Of a stretch of 7,075 nt of DNA, positions 1-5,987 are shown one piece after another (the first letter of the stretch is position 1; each line of letters starts with the position of its first letter). Position numbers and translations under genes: made by a program. The DNA is taken from contig CANQIY010000051.1 of the NCBI GenBank assembly GCA_947624125.1, positions 1 through 7,075 of the forward strand. The letters run 5' to 3'. The notes under the pieces are model-generated. The model was not told the origin of the DNA and searched no databases. It worked only from the letters and a program-made list of their open reading frames with translations. Source of the stretch: an uncultured Bacilli bacterium (GTDB lineage Bacteria > Bacillota_I > Bacilli_A > RF39 > UBA660).

Positions 1-1880
1 ACTTTTTACCGATGGGTACTAACTTAGAAGAAGCAATAAAAGCTATGCCTTTAGTTAGTCCATTTATTCAAAAAACTTTAGGTCAAATTATTGCCCAAGT
101 CTTTAAAAGATATAAAACAACTGAAACATCTGTAATGCTTGATAAATTAAAAGACCAAGGTTTTAAATATTCAACTATTGCTGGTATTACGGTATCAGCT
201 GCCGATGTAGTAAGAAGTGATGCTAAGGATGAAATTATTGCCGAAGCTAAAAGTCGTGTTGATAAGATTAATAAACAATATCAAAAAGGTCTTATTACCG
301 AACAAGAAAGATATAATGGGGTTATTCAAATTTGGAGTGAAGCAACTGATAAAGTTAAAGATGCTTTAGCAGAAATTTCTAAAGATAACTTTACTAATCC
401 AATATTCATGATGATGAATAGTGGAGCTCGTGGTAAGATTTCAAACTTTACTCAACTTGCTGGTATGCGAGGACTTATGGCTAAACCGGATGGAACAACT
501 GTTGAAATTCCGATTACATCATGCTTTATGGAAGGATTATCTGTATCTGAATTCTTCTTATCAACGCATGGTTCAAGAAAAGGTTCAGCTGATACAGCTC
601 TACGTACGGCTGACTCTGGTTATTTAACAAGAAGACTTGTCGATGTTGCTCAAGATATAATTGTTAAAGAACATGACTGTGGTTCTATGCAAGGTGTTGT
701 TGTTTACGATTTAATTAATGACAAAGATGGTTCGGTTATTGAATCACTTGCAGAACGTATTTTAGGAAGATATGCTTCTAAAAAAATAATTAATCCAGAA
801 ACAAAAGAGACTATTTTGGAAGCTGGCGAAATGATTACCGAAAATATTGTAGCGAAAATAAATAAAGCCGGCATTAAAAGAGTAGAAATTAGAAGTGTTT
901 TAACTTGTAAAACACCAAATGGTGTCTGTCAAAAATGTTATGGTCGAAATTTAGCTACAGGTAACTTGGTTGAAACTGGGGAAGCGGTTGGTATTATGGC
1001 CGCTCAATCAATTGGTGAACCTGGTACCCAACTTACCATGCGGACATTCCATACTGGTGGTGTTGCCGGTGGCGATGATATTACACAAGGTCTTCCAAGA
1101 GTTGAAGAATTATTCGAAGCAAGAATTCCGAAATTTAAAGCAACCATTGCGGAAATTACAGGTAAAGTAATTAGCATTGAAGAACAAAATGGTAAACATT
1201 CCATTGTTATAGAGAATGCATCAGGAGTTAAAGAACATATTACTAATTATAATATGAAAGTTAGAGTTGAAGTAGGAGACGAAGTAAATGCTGGTGATAA
1301 ACTTACAGAAGGAGTTATTTCACCAAAAGAATTACTTGCTGTAACAGACCCTCTAACAGCTCAAGAATATATCTTAAAAGAAATTCAAAATGTTTATAAA
1401 TTACAAGGTGTTGATATCAACGATAAACACATTGAAATAATTGTTAAGAGAATGATTAATAAAGTAAGAATTATTGATGCCGGTGATACTGATTTTGTTG
1501 AAGGTTTAACGGTATCTTTAAGAGAATTTGCAGAAGGTAATAAACCAGTTATTCTAAATGGCGGTATTCCAGCTAAAGGAAATCCAATTATGTTAGGTAT
1601 AACTAAATCATCTCTTGAAACAGAAAGTTTCTTATCTGCTGCATCATTCCAAGAAACAACAAGAGTTTTAACTGATGCTGCGATGCGTGGTAAAGTTGAT
1701 AATTTAGTTGGCTTAAAAGAAAATGTTATTATTGGTAAATTAATTCCAGCTGGTACGGGAGCTAAACAATATAGTGACATTGAATTAGAGCTTGAAAAAG
1801 AATTATTAGATGATGATGCAAGTGAAGTTTTAGAAGAAAAATTTTTAGCTGATGATGAAGAAGCTGAAAGTGCAGCGTAA
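1..1880 (+). CDS. rpoC: DNA-directed RNA polymerase subunit beta' (C-terminal part, 5' truncated by window edge)
   Basis: This is the catalytic beta' subunit of RNA polymerase, which makes all cellular RNA. The reading frame is already open at the window edge: the codons before the ATG at 12 read Phe-Leu-Pro, matching the family's FVPKGT-like segment, so that ATG is internal. Counting from it, the rim-helix region lies near residues 68-128 and the F-loop (GARG...QLAGMRGLMAKPDG) near 138-161. The bridge helix (FLSTHGSRKGSADTAL onward) is near 181-212. The second zinc site is Cys223 plus Cys299-x6-Cys306-x2-Cys309. The trigger loop (GEAVGIMAAQSIGEPGTQLT, then MRTFHTGG) is near 323-350, and the conserved C-terminal block (ITKSSLETESF to LIPAGTG) near 529-583. 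The trigger loop runs straight on with no SI3-type insertion, as in Gram-positive bacteria. The protein ends in a strongly acidic tail (about 590-622). The NADFDGD active-site motif lies upstream, outside the window. The identification is secure. Confidence 0.98.
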   Translation, partial: FLPMGTNLEEAIKAMPLVSPFIQKTLGQIIAQVFKRYKTTETSVMLDKLKDQGFKYSTIAGITVSAADVVRSDAKDEIIAEAKSRVDKINKQYQKGLITEQERYNGVIQIWSEATDKVKDALAEISKDNFTNPIFMMMNSGARGKISNFTQLAGMRGLMAKPDGTTVEIPITSCFMEGLSVSEFFLSTHGSRKGSADTALRTADSGYLTRRLVDVAQDIIVKEHDCGSMQGVVVYDLINDKDGSVIESLAERILGRYASKKIINPETKETILEAGEMITENIVAKINKAGIKRVEIRSVLTCKTPNGVCQKCYGRNLATGNLVETGEAVGIMAAQSIGEPGTQLTMRTFHTGGVAGGDDITQGLPRVEELFEARIPKFKATIAEITGKVISIEEQNGKHSIVIENASGVKEHITNYNMKVRVEVGDEVNAGDKLTEGVISPKELLAVTDPLTAQEYILKEIQNVYKLQGVDINDKHIEIIVKRMINKVRIIDAGDTDFVEGLTVSLREFAEGNKPVILNGGIPAKGNPIMLGITKSSLETESFLSAASFQETTRVLTDAAMRGKVDNLVGLKENVIIGKLIPAGTGAKQYSDIELELEKELLDDDASEVLEEKFLADDEEAESAA

Positions 1881-1883
1881 TAT

Positions 1884-1920
1884 AAAAAAGATTTTAGGTT
1901 AAGAACTAAAGTCTTTTTTT
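1884..1920 (+). terminator. Intrinsic terminator after rpoC
   Basis: A hairpin lies four bases after the rpoC stop. Bases 1884-1897 pair with 1906-1919 (14 pairs, one G-T wobble), with an 8-nt loop GTTAAGAA. The A-rich left foot and a run of seven Ts on the right (1914-1920) give the usual rho-independent structure, and the A-tract means it could also act on the minus strand. It separates the RNA polymerase operon from the next unit. The stem is AT-rich, so some read-through is possible. Confidence 0.85.
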
Positions 1921-1936
1921 CTTGGCTTAATAATTA

Positions 1937-1953
1937 TATAATATTATTAGAGG
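1937..1953 (+). promoter_or_regulatory. Predicted promoter -10 fused to ribosome binding site for the DUF1653-dGTPase unit
   Basis: A perfect -10 hexamer TATAAT lies at 1937-1942. No convincing -35 is seen: the position 17 bp upstream falls in the T-tract of the rpoC terminator. Transcription would start around 1949, exactly at the AGAGG ribosome binding site (1949-1953), five bases before the ATG at 1959. The leader would therefore be only about 10 nt. The same -10-to-SD arrangement recurs at 3323-3340. Confidence 0.6.
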
Positions 1954-1958
1954 TTATT

Positions 1959-2183
1959 ATGAGAGAAGTAAAAAGTGGACAAATATATCGTCATTTTAAA
2001 GGTGATTTAGTAAAAGTAATATGTTTAGCTAAAGACTCCGAAAATTTAGAAGAAGTAGTGGTTTATGAACATAAAGGAGAGATTTGGGTCAGAAGTTTAG
2101 CAATGTTTTTATCAAAAATAGATAAAAAGAAATATCCAGATGCTAAAGGGGAATATCGTTTTGAGGAGGTATATCATGAATAA
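1959..2183 (+). CDS. DUF1653 family small protein
   Basis: This 74-residue protein matches the DUF1653 pattern. It has an N-terminal G-x-IYRHFKG (residues 7-15), a central AKDSENLEEVVVYEH (24-38; the family has A-x-H/D-SE-x-LEE-x-VVY), and WVRSLAMF (43-50). DUF1653 proteins are small, beta-rich and cytoplasmic, and their biochemical role is not established. The length is about normal for the family, and there is no signal peptide or membrane segment. The start at 1959 is supported by AGAGG five bases upstream. Its last eight bases overlap the start of the dGTPase-like gene, so the two are very probably co-transcribed and translationally coupled. This points to a possible link with nucleotide metabolism but does not prove one. 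Confidence 0.85.
   Translation: MREVKSGQIYRHFKGDLVKVICLAKDSENLEEVVVYEHKGEIWVRSLAMFLSKIDKKKYPDAKGEYRFEEVYHE
2164..2169 (+). promoter_or_regulatory. Strong ribosome binding site that sets the dGTPase start
   Basis: A perfect AGGAGG lies six bases before the ATG at 2176. This chooses 2176 over the in-frame upstream ATG at 2140, which lies inside the DUF1653 gene and has no comparable site in front of it. Confidence 0.85.
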
Positions 2184-3294
2184 AGAAATAATGGAAAATA
2201 TGAAAGGTAAAAAATTAAGTAAGTATGGGACTTCTTATGACAAAGGAATTAGATTTAAGGAAGAAAGTGAAGACCATCGGCCTTCCTTTTACCGAGATAT
2301 CGATAGAGTTTTATATTCGCTTGCTTATACAAGATATTTAGATAAAACCCAAGTTTTTACACATGGTGCTGATGACCATTTAAGTAGAAGAATGACTCAT
2401 GTTCAATTTGTAAGTAAAATTGCTAGAGATATCGGAAGAGCTCTTGGTTTAAATGAAGATTTAATCGAAGCAGCGGCTTTAGGTCATGATTTAGGACATG
2501 CTCCATTTGGCCATTTAGGGGAAGCTATTCTAAATGAAATCAGTCTTAAACATAACGAAGGATTTTTTAATCATAATATTCAAAGTGTCAGAATACTTAT
2601 GAATATTGAAAATAATGGGGAAGGTTGTAATTTAACTTTACCTGTTTTAGATGCTATAATGTGTCATAATGGGGAAATTGCTTTAGGAAAGTATCAGCCT
2701 ACGGAAAAAAACAAAGAACAATTTTTAGAAGAATATAATAATTCTTATCATGACAAAAACATTCTTTTAAAAATGCATCCCATGACTTTAGAAGGTTGTG
2801 TTGTAAGAGTAAGTGATGTAATAGCTTATTTAGGTAAAGATATGGAAGATGCCATTAGAATAAAAATAATTAAAAAAGAAGATGTTCCAGAGCATATAAC
2901 AAAAGTTTTAGGAAGTACTAATCGTGAATTCATAAGTACTGTCGTAAATGATATTATTAAAAATAGTTTTAATCATAATTATATAAAGATGAGTGATGAA
3001 GTTTTTAAAGCCCTTAATGAATTAAAAGAATTTAATTATAAATATATTTATGCTAAAGCTATGAGTAAAGAAGAAAAAGAAGAAGTAAAAAAGATGTTTT
3101 TAATATTATATGCTAAATATTTAGAAGATTTAAAAACTGAAAATAAAGCATCAATTATATATACTATTTATTTAAATAATATGAATGAAGAGTATAAAAA
3201 AAATACAAAGGAAAGAATTGTGTTAGATTTTATAGCAGGAATGACTGATAGTTATATGATAAAACAATACAAAAGCCTTAAGAAACTTAGTTAA
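2176..3294 (+). CDS. Deoxyguanosinetriphosphate triphosphohydrolase-like HD-domain protein
   Basis: This is a 372-residue member of the dGTPase branch of the HD phosphohydrolases. These enzymes cleave a dNTP into deoxynucleoside and tripolyphosphate in the cytoplasm. The N-terminal block HRPSFYRDIDRVLYSLAYTR...LDKTQVF (34-61) is the family's hallmark. The HD metal ligands are visible as His75 (RRMTH), His104-Asp105 (LGHDLGHAPFGH) and Asp214 (VVRVSDVIAYLGKDMEDA). The C-terminal DFIAGMTDSY (351-360) matches the family's conserved D-x-I-AGMTD segment. All catalytic residues are present, so it should be active, but its preferred dNTP and any allosteric control cannot be read from sequence. The start at 2176 follows a perfect AGGAGG and overlaps the DUF1653 stop by 8 nt. 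It is followed after 52 nt by the M16 pair, with no clear terminator between. The family is secure; the gene symbol is left open because several subfamilies exist. Confidence 0.93.
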   Translation: MNKEIMENMKGKKLSKYGTSYDKGIRFKEESEDHRPSFYRDIDRVLYSLAYTRYLDKTQVFTHGADDHLSRRMTHVQFVSKIARDIGRALGLNEDLIEAAALGHDLGHAPFGHLGEAILNEISLKHNEGFFNHNIQSVRILMNIENNGEGCNLTLPVLDAIMCHNGEIALGKYQPTEKNKEQFLEEYNNSYHDKNILLKMHPMTLEGCVVRVSDVIAYLGKDMEDAIRIKIIKKEDVPEHITKVLGSTNREFISTVVNDIIKNSFNHNYIKMSDEVFKALNELKEFNYKYIYAKAMSKEEKEEVKKMFLILYAKYLEDLKTENKASIIYTIYLNNMNEEYKKNTKERIVLDFIAGMTDSYMIKQYKSLKKLS

Positions 3295-3319
3295 GGATGC
3301 TCATAATTATAAAAAATTA

Positions 3320-3339
3320 TGCTATAATAACATTAGAGG
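3320..3339 (+). promoter_or_regulatory. Extended -10 promoter fused to ribosome binding site for the M16 pair
   Basis: TGC followed by TATAAT (3320-3328) forms an extended -10 element, which can work without a good -35; none is evident near 3300-3305. The predicted start near 3335 falls on the AGAGG ribosome binding site (3335-3339), seven bases before the ATG at 3347, giving a leader of about 12 nt. This would let the M16 genes be transcribed independently as well as by read-through from the dGTPase gene. A 6-bp inverted repeat (3303-3308 with 3315-3320) lies just upstream of the -10 box. Confidence 0.65.
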
Positions 3340-3346
3340 TGTCTTA

Positions 3347-4624
3347 ATGGAGTATAAAAAATATAATTGTAATTCTTATAATATACATACAATAAAAACT
3401 GATAAGTTTAAAACAGTGCGCATGGAAATTATTTTTAGTAGAGAAGTAGCTAAAGAAGAAATGCCTATTTTTACTTTTTTAAGTGATATCTTAACTGATT
3501 CAGGAAAAAATTATAAAAGTAGAAGAGATATAGCCATAAAATTAGAAGAGTTATATAAAGCTACTTTTTATGGAACAAGTAGTAAAGTTGGTAATCTTTT
3601 TACAGCTTCATTTATTTTAGAATTTATCGCTCCTAATTATATAAACGAAGAGGGCTATTTAGAAGAAGTTTTAAAATTTCCTTTTGAAGTTATCAATAAT
3701 CCTCGGGTTAAAAATAAAGAATTTGATTTAACTAACTTTAATATTATTAAAAAAAGAGTTTTAGAAGAAATAGATAGTATTATTGAAAATTCAGACCGTT
3801 TAGCCCTTATTAAATCGTTAGAAAAAATGGATAATAATTCGCCAAGTTCTTTTAAAGTTTTAGGAAGTAGAGAAGATATTAATAATATAACTCCTTCTAG
3901 TTTATATGATGCTTATTTAGAATTATTAAATCATTCTAATTGTGATATATATATTATTGGTAATATCAATATGGAAGAAGCCGTAAATATTATCAAAACT
4001 AATTTTAAGAATCGTGTAATAAAACTTAAAAATATTTCTCTAAAAGTAAATAATAAAGTTCGAAGAAAAGCCCAAATAGTGGTGGAAAAATCAACCTTTG
4101 TCCAAAGTACTTTAGTTATGATTTATAATATAAATAATTTAGCGGAAGAATATAAAGATAGTGCTTTTCATGTATTTAATTATTTATTATGTTCTGGAGG
4201 GATATCTTCTAAATTATATCAATATTTAAGATGTGATAATGCTCTTTGTTATGCTGTTAGAAGTTTATATTTAAAATATGATGGTTTATTTATTATTGAA
4301 GTATCACTTGACCAAAAAAATGTTAAGTTAGCCCAAAATTTAATTAAAAAGAGTATTAAAGAAATGATTAAAGCTCAATTTTCTTCAGAACTAGTAGAAG
4401 ATGCTAAGAAGAATTTAATTATATCATTACAAATGAGTAGTGATAATAATGTTTCCATTTTAAATAATTATATCTTCCATACTTTCTCTAATTTACCTTT
4501 AATAGATGAGCGAATTAAAGCTCTTAAAAAAGTAGAAAAAAAAGATATTATGGCATGTGGAAAAAGTTTAGTTTTAAATACCGTTTATATTCAAGAGGCA
4601 GGTGAAATAGATGCAAGAAATTAA
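3347..4624 (+). CDS. M16 peptidase-like protein lacking the zinc site, YmfF type
   Basis: This 425-residue protein has the length and two-domain layout of M16 (insulinase/MPP-like) proteins, and resembles the Bacillus YmfF branch. At the place where active members carry HxxEH (about residues 38-50) it reads EEMPIFTFLSDILTDSG, so the catalytic zinc site is absent. The following segment RRDIAIKLEELYKATF (59-74) fits the family. The C-terminal domain keeps a good GG-x-SSKLYQYLR...LCYAV block (284-304) with Arg295 and Tyr302 in the R-x4-L-x-Y spacing of the M16 substrate-binding Arg/Tyr pair. It probably works as the non-catalytic partner of the next gene, as in other split M16 heterodimers. Database annotation ties the YmfF/YmfH pair to EF-P 5-aminopentanol modification, but no EF-P gene is seen here. 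There is no signal peptide, so it is cytoplasmic. It overlaps the next gene by 14 nt. Confidence 0.85.
   Translation: MEYKKYNCNSYNIHTIKTDKFKTVRMEIIFSREVAKEEMPIFTFLSDILTDSGKNYKSRRDIAIKLEELYKATFYGTSSKVGNLFTASFILEFIAPNYINEEGYLEEVLKFPFEVINNPRVKNKEFDLTNFNIIKKRVLEEIDSIIENSDRLALIKSLEKMDNNSPSSFKVLGSREDINNITPSSLYDAYLELLNHSNCDIYIIGNINMEEAVNIIKTNFKNRVIKLKNISLKVNNKVRRKAQIVVEKSTFVQSTLVMIYNINNLAEEYKDSAFHVFNYLLCSGGISSKLYQYLRCDNALCYAVRSLYLKYDGLFIIEVSLDQKNVKLAQNLIKKSIKEMIKAQFSSELVEDAKKNLIISLQMSSDNNVSILNNYIFHTFSNLPLIDERIKALKKVEKKDIMACGKSLVLNTVYIQEAGEIDARN
4600..4605 (+). promoter_or_regulatory. Ribosome binding site inside the YmfF-type gene for the downstream M16 gene
   Basis: AGGTGA at 4600-4605 lies five bases before the ATG at 4611, within the last codons of the upstream gene. 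This supports the overlapping start and translational coupling of the two subunits. Confidence 0.7.
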
Positions 4625-5882
4625 TTTAAAAGGATTAAATGAAACAATATATTATGATAAATGTCCTAATGGTTTAAAAATATATATGTGGGTAAAAAAA
4701 GATATTAATACTTTTTATGGGACTTTATCTGTTAAATATGGTTCAATTTTTAATGAATTTAAAATAGGTAATAAAGAATATAAGATGCCGAAAGGAATTG
4801 CGCATTTTTTAGAACATGTTAAATTCAATGAAGATAAAGATGTAACAGCCCATGATTACTTTTTTAAAAAGGGAAGTGATACGAATGCTTTTACAACTTT
4901 TAATTATACTAATTATCAAGTTTTAGGAAGTATTGACGCTAAAGATAATATAATTCATTTATTAGATTTTGTCCAAAACGGTTATTTTACAAAAGAAATT
5001 GTTAATAATGAAAAAGGTATTATTACAGAAGAAGCAAAAATGGGTGAAGATGACCCTTATACTGTAATGTTATTTAAACATTTAGATAATTTGTTTAATG
5101 AATATGAATATAAATATTTAATAACGGGGACTCCTAAAGATATCAAAGCTATTACTTTAAATGATATTAAAAAAGTTTATGAAACTTTTTATCATCCTGA
5201 AAATATGTTTTTAGTTGTAACCGGTAATTTTAATCCCTATGAATTAGATGAAGCAATAAGAGAAAATCAAGAAAAGAAACAATTTAATACTTATTTAAAT
5301 CCTGAAAGAATTATGAAGAAGGAAAGTAAAAAAGTAAGAGTAGAAAATGAAGAATATAAAATTAATGTTTCTAATAAAAAAATTAAAATAGGAATTAAAA
5401 TAGCAAAAAAGAATTTGAAAAATTATGATGATTTACATATTAGATTATATACTAACCTGTTATTAAGAGCGAACTTCGGAGCTACTAGTGATTTTAAAGA
5501 TGAACTCTTAATGAAAGAATTGATTAGTAATTTATCTTTTATGAGTGATTTATTTGATGATTATTTACTTATCATGTTTACAATTGATAGTGATTATAAA
5601 AATGAAATATTAAATATGTTTAATGAAAAACTTAATAATTTAAAAATGGATGAGAAGACTTTTGAAAGAATGAAAAAAGCTAATATTGCTTCTTTAATAT
5701 TAGAATATGAAGATGTTGAAGTAGTTAATAATATTATTCAAACAGAAGTATTAAATTATGGAGATGTTATTGATAATATTAAAGAAATATATGAAAATAT
5801 TACTTATGGAGATATAAAAAAATTTATTAATGAATTAGATTTAAGTAATAGAAGTATTTTAATATTAAATCCATTAGATTAA
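4611..5882 (+). CDS. M16 zinc peptidase, YmfH type (catalytic partner)
   Basis: This 423-residue M16-family metallopeptidase carries an intact inverted zinc motif His65-Phe-Leu-Glu68-His69 (GIAHFLEH). The third ligand is Glu141 in NEKGIITEEAKM, which sits seven residues after Glu134 in the usual E-x6-E layout. The conserved NAFTTFNYTNY (92-102) and YHPENMFLVVTGNF (194-207) segments follow the YmfH/M16 pattern. The C-terminal domain is degenerate where an Arg/Tyr pair would be (ANFGATSDFKDELLMKEL), while the upstream partner keeps that pair. The two proteins therefore look complementary, one supplying zinc chemistry and the other substrate grip. The lack of a signal peptide implies a cytoplasmic enzyme. 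The start at 4611 overlaps the upstream gene by 14 nt and has AGGTGA in front. A terminator follows immediately. The substrate is unknown; the EF-P modification link is by family association only. Confidence 0.9.
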   Translation: MQEINLKGLNETIYYDKCPNGLKIYMWVKKDINTFYGTLSVKYGSIFNEFKIGNKEYKMPKGIAHFLEHVKFNEDKDVTAHDYFFKKGSDTNAFTTFNYTNYQVLGSIDAKDNIIHLLDFVQNGYFTKEIVNNEKGIITEEAKMGEDDPYTVMLFKHLDNLFNEYEYKYLITGTPKDIKAITLNDIKKVYETFYHPENMFLVVTGNFNPYELDEAIRENQEKKQFNTYLNPERIMKKESKKVRVENEEYKINVSNKKIKIGIKIAKKNLKNYDDLHIRLYTNLLLRANFGATSDFKDELLMKELISNLSFMSDLFDDYLLIMFTIDSDYKNEILNMFNEKLNNLKMDEKTFERMKKANIASLILEYEDVEVVNNIIQTEVLNYGDVIDNIKEIYENITYGDIKKFINELDLSNRSILILNPLD

Positions 5883-5885
5883 CAC

Positions 5886-5920
5886 AAATAAGTGAACTAA
5901 CAATATCACTTATTTTTTTT
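5886..5920 (+). terminator. Intrinsic terminator after the M16 pair
   Basis: Bases 5886-5895 (AAATAAGTGA) pair perfectly with 5906-5915 (10 bp), with a 10-nt loop. The T-run continues to 5920. It starts four bases after the stop codon and insulates the M16 operon from the variable promoter ten bases downstream. Confidence 0.88.
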
Positions 5921-5929
5921 GCTCAAAAC

Positions 5930-5957
5930 TTGACTCCGGGGGGGGGTATTATATAAT
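5930..5957 (+). promoter_or_regulatory. Near-consensus promoter with a poly-G spacer, predicted phase-variable
   Basis: The -35 hexamer TTGACT (5930-5935, five of six consensus) and -10 TATAAT (5952-5957, six of six) are separated by a 16-bp spacer. The spacer reads CC, nine Gs, then TATTA. Transcription should start near 5964, giving a leader of about 24 nt with AAAGGGAG (5972-5979) eight bases before the ATG at 5988. It is the strongest promoter in the window. Because the G-tract sits between the two contact sites of sigma, gain or loss of a G would change spacer length and so promoter strength: 17 bp is optimal, 15 or fewer poor. The promoter call rests on sequence; the switching is inferred. 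Confidence 0.85.
5938..5946 (+). repeat. Homopolymeric G9 tract (simple sequence repeat)
   Basis: Nine consecutive Gs, preceded by CC, lie in the promoter spacer of the surface-protein gene. It is by far the longest G or C run in this AT-rich window; the next is five Gs at 6861-6865. Tracts of this length are prone to slipped-strand length change during replication. The count may also be imperfect in an assembly, or represent the majority of a mixed population. Confidence 0.95.
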
Positions 5958-5987
5958 AACAAATATAAAATAAAGGGAGAAAAAGTA

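Noticed and set aside
12..14. ATG at 12 as the true start of a gene
   Set aside because: The frame is open upstream to the window edge and the preceding Phe-Leu-Pro residues match RpoC, so the codon is internal.
1394..1780. A 128-codon open frame on the minus strand inside rpoC
   Set aside because: It lies wholly within a highly conserved rpoC region, has no recognisable domain or ribosome binding site, and is explained as a shadow of the rpoC codons.
2140..2175. An upstream in-frame ATG that would lengthen the dGTPase-like protein by 12 residues
   Set aside because: It lies inside the DUF1653 gene without a ribosome binding site, while the ATG at 2176 has a perfect AGGAGG six bases upstream and fits the family N-terminus.
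3276..3296. Inverted repeat CCTTAA/TTAAGG around the end of the dGTPase-like gene as a terminator
   Set aside because: The stem is only 6 bp with a 9-nt loop and no T-run follows, so it should not terminate transcription; read-through into the M16 pair is likely.
3303..3320. AT-only inverted repeat ATAATT/AATTAT upstream of the M16 promoter as a repressor site
   Set aside because: A 6-bp AT-only repeat is expected by chance in DNA of this composition, and it has no match to a known operator.
5930..5957. The G-tract as a CsoR/RcnR-type metal-responsive operator
   Set aside because: Those operators have C-runs facing G-runs in a near-palindrome. Here only CC precedes nine Gs, and the downstream gene is a surface protein rather than a metal transporter. 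It is kept as the main alternative to phase variation.
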